Assembly: GCA_024275935.1 (NCBI GenBank)
Contig: JAJRYF010000143.1
Span: 1 to 33,395, forward strand
Length of the DNA stretch: 33,395 nucleotides
Source of the DNA: Gammaproteobacteria bacterium
GTDB taxonomy: Bacteria > Pseudomonadota > Gammaproteobacteria > Xanthomonadales > SZUA-36
Reading direction: 5' to 3'
Shown here: positions 28,515-33,395 of the stretch, in pieces
How positions within the stretch are numbered: the first letter of the stretch is position 1
How the letters are laid out: each line of letters starts with the position of its first letter
Made by a program: the position numbers and the translations under genes
The notes under the pieces: generated by a model
What the model was told of the DNA's origin: nothing
The model's database searches: none
What the model saw: the letters and a program-made list of their open reading frames with translations, nothing else

Positions 28515-29569
28515 TGTTGGTCTGTGATATTAGTTTAAAGCGCGATGAGTTTGAGCTGAAAATGGCTTTTGAACATAATGGTGCTGGCGTTGTTGGTTTG
28601 TTTGGACCCTCTGGTTGTGGTAAAACCAGCTTTCTACGCGCACTAGCTGGGCTAGAGCCTGCAACCAAAGGTCGGATAGTGGTAGCAGGACAAACCTGGC
28701 AGGATGACCGCGCCGGGATTAACTTGCCACCCTGGAAGCGTCGTTTAGGTTTGGTATTCCAGGAACACCGCTTATTCCCACACTTGAATGTTAAAAACAA
28801 CCTTTTATTCGCCAGTAAGGTTCGCCGCCTGAGTAAAGCTCAATATAGTTGGCCTGAAGTTCTGGAGCTTCTAGATCTACAGACATTGCTGGAGCGCAAG
28901 CCTGGACAACTTTCCGGCGGTGAGTCCGGGCGAGTTGCAATCGGCAGGGCGTTACTAAGCGACCCGGATATATTGCTTTTTGACGAACCTTTAAGCGGTC
29001 TCGATGCCCCTCGGCGAGCAGCAATTTTGCCCTACCTTGAGCGCCTACACGAGCAAACTAGAATCCCGATGCTTTATATTAGCCATCAAATGTCAGAGAT
29101 GCTACGCCTCACAGACCGAATGTTAATGCTATCGGCAGGCAACATTACCGCCGATGGTGTTACCTTGGAGCTGGCGTATCAATTAGACACTAACTTGCTA
29201 AGTATCCTGGAAGTTGAGTTACTCCACTGGGATCAACAAAGTTGTATCGCCTCGGTACAGAGCGGGGCTGATGTACTGCGAATATGGTCCCCGCAGCGAC
29301 CAACAAGCAAGCACTTCAGAGTGCTGGTAGATGCCCGCCAGGTAGTGCTAGCTACGCAATTGCTGGAGCATAGCTCGTTACTCAATCAGCTGGCTTGTAA
29401 AGTTGAAAAAGTTATTCCGGGAGATGATGGCCTCTGTTTGCTGAACCTCGTAGGTCAAGGTTGGAAGTTAAAATCACAGATTAGTCTGCTTTCATTACAG
29501 AACTTTGGACTTATAGTAGGCGATAAAGTTTACGCTGGGGTTAAAGCGGTTATCTTGAAGGGTAACTAG
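28514..29569 (+). CDS. modC: Molybdate ABC transporter ATP-binding protein ModC
   Basis: ModC powers molybdate import. The 351-residue protein has Walker A GPSGCGKT (residues 31-38), Q-loop VFQEHRLFPHLNV, signature LSGGESGRVAIGRALLSDP, Walker B ILLFDEPLSGLD and the switch His in YISHQMSEM. From about residue 290 it carries a MOP/TOBE molybdate-sensing domain (LACKVEKVIPGDDGLCLLNLVG... VGDKVYAGVKAVIL), which in relatives gives feedback inhibition. It ends the modABC unit; a probable redox molybdoenzyme subunit lies about 3.5 kb downstream. Confidence 0.97.
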   Translation: MLVCDISLKRDEFELKMAFEHNGAGVVGLFGPSGCGKTSFLRALAGLEPATKGRIVVAGQTWQDDRAGINLPPWKRRLGLVFQEHRLFPHLNVKNNLLFASKVRRLSKAQYSWPEVLELLDLQTLLERKPGQLSGGESGRVAIGRALLSDPDILLFDEPLSGLDAPRRAAILPYLERLHEQTRIPMLYISHQMSEMLRLTDRMLMLSAGNITADGVTLELAYQLDTNLLSILEVELLHWDQQSCIASVQSGADVLRIWSPQRPTSKHFRVLVDARQVVLATQLLEHSSLLNQLACKVEKVIPGDDGLCLLNLVGQGWKLKSQISLLSLQNFGLIVGDKVYAGVKAVILKGN

Positions 29570-29579
29570 CAAGGCTGCG

Positions 29580-29632
29580 GAACTGGGGCTTCAGTCTCGG
29601 CAGTGTGTAGGCGGGAGTGAAGTCCCGCTTTC
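29580..29632 (+). repeat. REP-like hairpin sequence after modC, possible terminator
   Basis: GCGGGA (29611-29616) and TCCCGC (29623-29628) form a perfect stem followed by TTTC, which could terminate modABC transcription. GGGGCTTCAGTCTCGG just upstream resembles an inverted copy of the same motif, as in paired REP sequences. GCGGGAxTxAAxTCCCGC elements are common dispersed repeats (general knowledge). I see no gene in 29570-29875; the rest of that stretch is the MITE at 29715-29874. Confidence 0.55.
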
Positions 29633-29714
29633 GGTAGGTTGAGGGGCATCTTGTATCTCGGTGGTGATGGGTCTGTCCAGAGTTGGCGCTGTTCTGGTCT
29701 CTGAGTAGGCTTTA

Positions 29715-29874
29715 GGGCACCTCTATTAATTCAATGAACGCGCATCTTGAGTCCAAAACCCGTCGCTTCTGGGTTGTAAAACTTGTCAATAGCATGCTAT
29801 TAACTGCATTTCACGCCTTGAATCGACAAGTTTTGAATCTCAAGCTGACACATCCAGAATTAATAGAGGTGCCC
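29715..29874. mobile_element. 160-bp MITE-like element with 18-bp terminal inverted repeats
   Basis: The left end 29715-29732 (GGGCACCTCTATTAATTC) and right end 29857-29874 are exact inverted copies. TTTA flanks both sides (29711-29714 and 29875-29878) as a candidate 4-bp target duplication. Internal inverted repeats AAAACTTGTC and GACAAGTTTT, and a central palindrome AATAGCATGCTATT, make the whole element fold on itself. It encodes no protein. This is the structure of a non-autonomous transposon; a 4-bp duplication would fit an IS5-like or IS4-like parent, which I cannot name. Its right flank supplies the stop codon of the next gene. Confidence 0.82.
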
Positions 29875-29875
29875 T

Positions 29876-30172
29876 TTAAGTATTAGCTTTCTGCAAACTC
29901 GTTTTTTTATTACCAGGATTACAGTTACATGCGGAGCCAATGCCGCAAAATCCGGAAGTGTAGCTGGCTACCCCAATGTCCCCACATACCCACTTACATA
30001 GTCCCATGGTCAAGGAGTTAATGGCTATACCAGCAATAAAGAACAGAAAAATCCCACCAATAACAAGGCGCTTCCATGAGCGTGGTTTTTCGTCTGCGCT
30101 TTTTGATTGTGATGATGCGGTAGGTATTTCTAAGCCAAGCTCGGCGTTGTGATCTGAGTCTTGCTTTGGCAT
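29876..30172 (-). CDS. Small membrane-anchored protein with C-terminal five-Cys motif
   Basis: A 98-residue protein of no family known to me. The N-terminal 35 residues are polar and cytoplasmic-looking. One membrane segment follows (RLVIGGIFLFFIAGIAINSL, about 36-55), then a cysteine-rich tail likely outside the membrane: Cys59, 63, 76, 82 and 84. The tail pattern C-x3-C-x12-C-x5-C-x-C with GVASYTSG recurs at the C-terminus of the 237-residue protein encoded at 31416-32129. AAAGGAG lies at good distance before ATG 30170-30172, and a TTTCCA/TGGAAA palindrome (30191-30204) lies just before it. The stop TAA falls within the TTTA flank of the MITE, so the original end may have been longer. Confidence 0.78.
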   Translation of the reverse strand: MPKQDSDHNAELGLEIPTASSQSKSADEKPRSWKRLVIGGIFLFFIAGIAINSLTMGLCKWVCGDIGVASYTSGFCGIGSACNCNPGNKKTSLQKANT

Positions 30173-30273
30173 TTGTAGTTACTCCTTTAGTTTCCAGATG
30201 GAAAGTTGCGTGATCCCGGAGCTAGTTTACTAGAATTTACTTGGTGAACAAATATATTGATACCGCAATACTG

Positions 30274-31254
30274 TCACTTTGATAATAAGTACATTGATAT
30301 CAGTGCGCCGTTATAGGCACTATGAAAGATAATGGGCGACCAAAGTGTTTTATTTTTGATATACAACCAGCACAATATTAGCGAAACAAAGAAGTATGAT
30401 ATAGAGCGGAATAATTGCCAGGGTAGATCCACTTCAACAAAGCCATGTATACTTGCAAATACAGCAGATATCAGCACTGAGCCAAGAATTGGTCTAGCTC
30501 GTTCTACAAAGAATCGTAACACTACTCCGCGAAACAAGAGTTCTTCTACCAATGGTGCTAACACCACTGCTAGTAAAAGCAAAGTTGGTGTATCAAGCAT
30601 GTCGAACACATTCATTTCTTCCGGTTTTTGCCAGGGGTATATTTGTTCGAGCATGGTGCTGAGTAGAAACATAACCAGCACATATGCGAATGCGATTAAT
30701 GCCGGATAAAGAAGAGACTTTTTTCGGTCAGTAATTGGAAAGGCAAATGTTTGGCGCAGTAGTTTTTGTCGCCAAAGAGCAAATATAGCGGCTAACCCTG
30801 CTATTATCATAATTCCGTACACTAATAATATCAGCATGAAGTTTAGATTAAGCAGGTTCAGGGTGTTTGACTTAAAATCGGTATTACCCTGGTAGCTGTT
30901 TACGCCAAATGGCCTCAAGGTCTTAAATACTCTAAAGAGCATACGGTCGTCGTCAATGGATCTGCCGATATAGTGCCCGAGTGCGATTTCCTCCCGACAC
31001 TCCAGCGATGGCGCTTCCACACAGGGGCTGATTAAAGTGCACGATTCTGACCCCTTGAGCACCAAACGAGCAGCTGCCTGCATTTTGCTGCCAGTGCTGG
31101 TATCTTCACACTGTAATGGTGAAGGGAATATATAGGTTTCGTGTAGGGGGATATTAGCCACAAAAACTATAAAAGCAATGATAATTACAAAATACACAGC
31201 GGCATAGTTTAGAACAAAGGCTTTTAGGCTTATATTTCTGTGTGCAGATGACAT
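30274..31254 (-). CDS. CPBP family intramembrane metalloprotease
   Basis: CPBP (ABI) proteins are polytopic membrane proteases related to CAAX prenyl protease 2; bacterial members often occur with bacteriocin genes as immunity or processing factors. The 326-residue protein has one N-terminal membrane helix and a long outside loop (residues ~40-135) with four cysteines (49, 72, 78, 86). The protease core follows, with VEELLFRGVVLRFF (Glu237, Glu238, Arg242), VFASIHGFV (His270) and IIFHSAYNGALIS (His311, Asn315), all the expected catalytic motifs. I choose ATG 31252-31254, preceded by GAGAGAAG; a GTG 33 bases upstream is in frame. It lies between two genes sharing a Cys motif, 101 bases before the smaller one. 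Confidence 0.88.
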   Translation of the reverse strand: MSSAHRNISLKAFVLNYAAVYFVIIIAFIVFVANIPLHETYIFPSPLQCEDTSTGSKMQAAARLVLKGSESCTLISPCVEAPSLECREEIALGHYIGRSIDDDRMLFRVFKTLRPFGVNSYQGNTDFKSNTLNLLNLNFMLILLVYGIMIIAGLAAIFALWRQKLLRQTFAFPITDRKKSLLYPALIAFAYVLVMFLLSTMLEQIYPWQKPEEMNVFDMLDTPTLLLLAVVLAPLVEELLFRGVVLRFFVERARPILGSVLISAVFASIHGFVEVDLPWQLFRSISYFFVSLILCWLYIKNKTLWSPIIFHSAYNGALISMYLLSK

Positions 31255-31370
31255 ACTTCTTCTCTCAAATTTACCGGCTAGCTTCACTAAGGGGCATTAG
31301 GGCAAGGGTTTAGGAGCTTCAGATTTATTCTGACTGTATCGGCTTATGATCCTGTTCCGATTCGAGATGC

Positions 31371-31399
31371 GGGCACTTCTGAATAGCTCAGAGGTGCCC
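31371..31399. repeat. 12-bp-stem hairpin sharing its ends with the nearby MITE
   Basis: GGGCACTTCTGA, loop ATAGC, and TCAGAGGTGCCC form a 12-bp stem with one G-T pair. The outer GGGCAC[CT]TCT matches the terminal repeat of the MITE at 29715-29874. On the plus strand it is followed by TTTTG, as in an intrinsic terminator, but no plus-strand gene precedes it. On the minus strand it lies 16 bases after the 237-residue Cys-rich gene and lacks a T-run. It may be a solo or collapsed MITE end. Confidence 0.6.
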
Positions 31400-31415
31400 T
31401 TTTGTAACGATCCCT

Positions 31416-32129
31416 TTAATTCATTATATCAGGCTGGCACTCACATGTTACACTTAGGCCACAGGCACCGCTACTGAAAGAAGCCACACCGGCTGTACAC
31501 ATAGCAGAGCACGCATCAAAAGCACGGCTTACTCCGCTAGCGCATGCGGTTGCGGCTGCGCCTATCAGGGTTACGATTGCTCCTCCTACACACGAAGGGC
31601 ACTGTAATGACGGATCATCTCCAACTTTTGATTGCAACATTTGCGTATTCTTGCCACCAAGGGCGAGGTCTTGCGCTACTGTAGCCAGTTGGTCATTGCG
31701 GGTAAGAAAAATGGTTTGCTGGCCATCGGCGATGTGGGTTATGGTGTTTTTGGTCATACCATTTCCCATATCTATGGCAATAACATTAGCAAATACCTGT
31801 CTCCCGAATGCAGTTGACTGTGATAACTGAAATCTAACGCTACCATTCTCATCCTGAATCATATTCTCAGGTTTGATGTCATTAAGAATAGGATTTTCTA
31901 CCAGATTGGTATCAAAGCGTAATATCGGGATTTCGGTTTCATGGCTTGTATCCCAACCCTCAATAGAAATATTATTTTCAAATACTCCCTCAGTTGCATT
32001 GGAATAACCGGCAGCTGATAGCAACATAATAAAAATAACCAGGAAGAATGAGTTGAAACGGAACAGTGGTTTTTTTAAACTATGTAAACTATGCCTGCGT
32101 GTTGCGTGTTGCGTGTTAATGGTTTGCAT
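31416..32129 (-). CDS. Exported protein with C-terminal 8-Cys hydrophobic domain (possible bacteriocin-like precursor)
   Basis: A 237-residue protein that I cannot assign to a family. Residues 1-45 form a signal peptide (basic start, then FFLVIFIMLLSAAGYSNA). Residues ~46-170 are a polar domain with no known motif (LRFDTNLVENPILND, FANVIAIDMGNGMTKNTITH). Residues 177-231 hold eight cysteines (177, 180, 196, 207, 211, 223, 229, 231) in a hydrophobic Gly/Ala-rich context (VGGAIVTLIGAAATACASG). A two-part layout of polar domain plus hydrophobic disulfide-rich tail recalls the halocin C8 precursor, where the N-terminal part is immunity protein; that is an analogy only. The last five cysteines repeat the motif of the 98-residue protein nearby. 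AGGAG before the ATG is strong. Confidence 0.78.
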   Translation of the reverse strand: MQTINTQHATRRHSLHSLKKPLFRFNSFFLVIFIMLLSAAGYSNATEGVFENNISIEGWDTSHETEIPILRFDTNLVENPILNDIKPENMIQDENGSVRFQLSQSTAFGRQVFANVIAIDMGNGMTKNTITHIADGQQTIFLTRNDQLATVAQDLALGGKNTQMLQSKVGDDPSLQCPSCVGGAIVTLIGAAATACASGVSRAFDACSAMCTAGVASFSSGACGLSVTCECQPDIMN

Positions 32130-32244
32130 TTGTATATCTCCTTTTAAACATTAAAGTTTAGTTCCAAGTTAAATGGATAGACACGGCCCCCTCGTACCGA
32201 TCTCATTAATGTCACATCACAGCTCTCTCTGAGATGTGTTTATA

Positions 32245-32273
32245 AAATTAACAGCTTTTTTAAAAGCTGTCAA
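32245..32273 (-). promoter_or_regulatory. Promoter with embedded palindrome for the 8-Cys exported protein gene
   Basis: Read leftward, TTGACA (32268-32273) and TAATTT (32245-32250) are 17 bases apart. The exact palindrome ACAGCTTTT-TT-AAAAGCTGT (32251-32270) fills the spacer and overlaps the -35 box, a typical repressor operator position. The predicted mRNA leader is about 110 bases and includes CACATC/GATGTG hairpin arms (about 32214-32239). In 32130-32344 I see no gene. Confidence 0.6.
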
Positions 32274-32346
32274 TGGGTAAATTTACTCTTTGTTTGTAGG
32301 AAATACACTGCCCGTTCAGACTCATTTATATTGGACAAGGCAGCTA

Positions 32347-32376
32347 TTGACGCTGATACCGATAAAGCAGTATAAT
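32347..32376 (+). promoter_or_regulatory. Near-consensus sigma-70 promoter of an orphan transcript
   Basis: TTGACG (32347-32352) and a perfect TATAAT (32371-32376) are separated by 18 bases. This is the best promoter-like sequence I see in the window. Transcription would begin at about 32383 and meet an intrinsic terminator at 32438-32463. Confidence 0.65.
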
Positions 32377-32382
32377 TACCAG

Positions 32383-32463
32383 CAGAGGCCTCTCACACCA
32401 CGCAATTGGAGCGGAAATGTCATGCCTCTTATCCTCTAAAAAGCATCTGTTTAGGTGCTTTTT
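32383..32463 (+). ncRNA. Candidate small RNA (about 80 nt) or regulatory leader
   Basis: The segment lies between a strong promoter and an intrinsic terminator, with no good coding frame completed inside it. It has the palindrome AGAGGCCTCT (32384-32393), and AGAGGC can also pair with GCCTCT at 32424-32429, giving a two-stem RNA. Alternatives are a leader with an attenuator for the downstream nuclease-domain gene, or the 5' part of a short ORF beginning at ATG 32417 with GGAG before it. No tandem repeats as in type III antitoxin RNAs are visible. The call rests only on signals, not on homology. Confidence 0.45.
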
Positions 32464-32650
32464 GCATTTAAAAGTCGGCGTTTTTACATTGAGACTAAAT
32501 ACGAGCGAGTTTGATTTGGTCTTTGCAGTTAGCGGTGCGCTCATATTCAAAAAATAAGTACCAAAGGATTTTACGTCAACGCAACTATGGAAGCCTGAGG
32601 ATGTGTATATTGATCAGAGCCTCCCTAAAGTTGTAGGTATTTCTAATTGA
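32417..32650 (+). pseudogene. Interrupted reading frame ending in TTGA overlap with the nuclease-domain gene
   Basis: One frame runs from ATG 32417 (GGAG five bases before) for 46 codons to TAA 32555-32557, then 30 more sense codons to TGA 32648-32650. The second piece reads TQLWKPEDVYIDQSLPKVV, which looks protein-like, and its stop overlaps the TTG start of the next gene by 4 bases, as between co-translated genes. The piece has no usable start except GTG 32603. It may be a decayed partner gene, for example an antitoxin or upstream domain, or chance. The intrinsic terminator lies inside the first piece, which argues against that part being coding. Confidence 0.35.
32438..32463 (+). terminator. 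Intrinsic terminator
   Basis: AAAAAGCATC, loop TGTTTA, GGTGCTTTTT: a 10-bp stem with one G-T pair ending in a five-T run. It is nearly symmetric and could act in both directions. No conventional gene ends directly before it on either strand. Confidence 0.7.
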
Positions 32651-33090
32651 GCAACTATAAAACCCTAGTAGATGTTCTTATCAAAGATGAACTGGCAGGA
32701 GTCCCAAGGCACGAACAAGTGTTATTTCTTGGGCAGACCCCTGAATACTTGGTTAAGCGTGCAGGGTTTCCTGACCTGAACTTGGCAATAAAAAGTAGCG
32801 TGATTATCAAGTCGTGCTTTGATCACGGGATAGCCAATTCATTGCTAAAGAGAGTCCCCGAGATAATCTTGAAGCCCAAGTGTGTATTTAGATCAGCAAA
32901 TCCCGAGCTAACAGACTCCGTTGTAGTTTTGACTTTTGAAGTCAAAGGGGCATCGCCAATTATTATACCAATAAGACAAAACCAACAGGTAGGCCGTAAT
33001 AGCTACTTCAATCTGGTGTCGAGTATCTATGGAAAGGATGGGCCAGATCCGTTTGAGAAGTGGAAAAATCTGGGCTTTTGATTTGGTCTT
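32510..33090. repeat. 14-bp direct repeat bracketing the nuclease-domain gene
   Basis: TTTGATTTGGTCTT occurs at 32510-32523 and again at 33077-33090, the second copy covering the stop codon of the nuclease-domain gene. Both are followed within about 20 bases by TCATATT. The spacing is 567 bases. It may mark a duplication or recombination event. Confidence 0.45.
32647..33081 (+). CDS. Stand-alone PBECR-like nuclease domain protein (probable toxin-type)
   Basis: PBECR domains (phage barnase/EndoU/colicin E5-D/RelE-like) occur at the ends of phage MuF and polymorphic-toxin proteins. This 144-residue product matches my memory of that family in the order LFLGQTPEYLVKRAGFPDLNLAIKSS (abbreviated here), a central CFDHGIANSLLKRVPEIILKPKCVFRSA, then PIIIPIRQNQ and YFNLVSSIYGKDG near the end. 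His60-ish in FDHGI, and the C-terminal Ser-x-Tyr segment are candidates for active residues. The start is TTG 32647 (frame closed by TAA just before), with TAGG at 9 bases; a GTG within HEQVLFLG is an alternative. No N-terminal delivery domain is present. Family call is moderate. Confidence 0.5.
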   Translation: MSNYKTLVDVLIKDELAGVPRHEQVLFLGQTPEYLVKRAGFPDLNLAIKSSVIIKSCFDHGIANSLLKRVPEIILKPKCVFRSANPELTDSVVVLTFEVKGASPIIIPIRQNQQVGRNSYFNLVSSIYGKDGPDPFEKWKNLGF

Positions 33091-33131
33091 CGAGGGATGG
33101 TTCATATTTGTGAATTCATGGGAAATATAAA

Positions 33132-33395
33132 ATGTCTAAGAATTTACGTACTTTAAGCCAGCGCACCGGGCTAAAAAACAACTTATTTGAAGCACTGCAA
33201 GATGCTGCAGGGCAAAAGGGTGCGCCTGAACTGAGTGAGCTTGAGGCGTTATCTGCGAAATTGAATATAGGTTCTGCTGCGAGCTATGCCAGCGCCAGTT
33301 TTTATGATTTTCTTAACGCCGATAATAAGGGCAAACGCGAGTGGGTTTGCAAAGGTACTGCGTGTTGGTTGAATGGTAGTAGCGAGCTTGCTGCC
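33132..33395 (+). CDS. NuoE/FdsG-like [2Fe-2S] thioredoxin-fold subunit, N-terminal part (runs off window)
   Basis: The first 88 residues of a 24-kDa-type iron-sulfur subunit found in NAD-linked formate dehydrogenases, bidirectional hydrogenases and complex I. After a helical N-terminal region (FEALQDAAGQKGAPELSEL, ALSAKLNI) it reads ASASFYDFL, matching the family's GVASFY block, and then VCKGTACWLNG, giving the first two cluster ligands as C-x4-C. The frame is open to the window end. GGGA lies before ATG 33132-33134. Because modABC lies upstream, a molybdenum formate dehydrogenase is the likeliest holoenzyme, but the downstream genes that would prove it are outside the window. The VxxFY and C-x4-C pattern makes the fold call firm, the complex less so. 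Confidence 0.8.
   Translation, partial: MSKNLRTLSQRTGLKNNLFEALQDAAGQKGAPELSELEALSAKLNIGSAASYASASFYDFLNADNKGKREWVCKGTACWLNGSSELAA

Noticed and set aside
29715-31399. A complete transposon carrying the CPBP and 98-residue genes between the two GGGCAC-type ends
   Set aside because: The right end matches for only about ten bases, no matching target duplication flanks the whole segment (TTTA against TTTT), and the 29715-29874 unit is already complete with its own ends.
32344-32550. A 68-codon minus-strand frame in the gap before the nuclease-domain gene
   Set aside because: It begins with TTG without a Shine-Dalgarno, has no recognisable protein character, and runs antisense through a clear promoter and terminator on the plus strand.
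32383-33081. A classical type III toxin-antitoxin locus
   Set aside because: The order promoter, short RNA, terminator, nuclease-like gene fits, but there are no tandem RNA repeats, the toxin gene is 180 bases past the terminator, and the protein does not look like ToxN.

Overview
The window looks like chromosome of a free-living, probably marine, gammaproteobacterium. Two blocks of gene order support this: the lptABC/kds/rpoN/hpf/ptsN/rapZ block, and purN-purM-DUF2066-CDP-alcohol transferase-AI-2E-hda as in Pseudomonas and Cellvibrionales-type genomes. The murU/amgK peptidoglycan-recycling pair also fits. Genus and species cannot be read from the sequence.

Layout. Bases 1-7267 (minus strand) are one long envelope/regulation cluster, read in transcription order as calcium/sodium antiporter (yrbG), kdsD, kdsC, lptC, lptA, lptB, rpoN, hpf, ptsN and rapZ. 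It supplies KDO for LPS, most of the LPS transport bridge, sigma-54 and the nitrogen PTS arm. Diverging from it (7424-8943, plus) are ibaG and murA, without the mla genes that often lie between. Bases 9018-12808 (minus) hold purM, purN, a DUF3108 protein and a lipoprotein M48 peptidase with TPRs. Bases 12881-17227 (plus) hold DUF2066, a CDP-alcohol phosphatidyltransferase, an AI-2E/PerM family protein, hda and a short AMP-nucleosidase-like gene. Bases 17376-24227 (minus) hold a large unrecognised lipoprotein, pntB/pntA, and murU/amgK. Bases 24395-26897 (plus) hold two exported proteins of unknown role, a bactofilin and a degenerate methyltransferase-like protein. Bases 27010-29569 are modABC. 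At the right edge (33132 onward) begins a NuoE/FdsG-like [2Fe-2S] subunit, probably of a molybdenum formate dehydrogenase or related NAD-linked enzyme, so molybdate uptake and a likely molybdoenzyme lie close together.

Between modABC and that redox gene lies an accessory stretch of about 3.5 kb (29570-33120), the most unusual part of the window. It contains a 160-bp MITE-like element with 18-bp inverted ends and a TTTA duplication. It then has three same-strand genes: a signal-peptide protein ending in an 8-Cys hydrophobic domain, a CPBP-family membrane protease, and a small membrane-anchored protein. The first and third share one C-terminal motif, C-x3-C-x11/12-C-x5-C-x-C with GVAS[FY][ST]SG. 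Next come a self-contained promoter-terminator unit that may encode a small RNA, and a stand-alone PBECR-like (barnase/EndoU/colicin/RelE-type) nuclease domain gene preceded by an interrupted reading frame. I read the Cys-rich/CPBP trio as a candidate undescribed secreted-peptide (bacteriocin-like) or envelope system. That is inference from the shared motif and context, not a recognised family.
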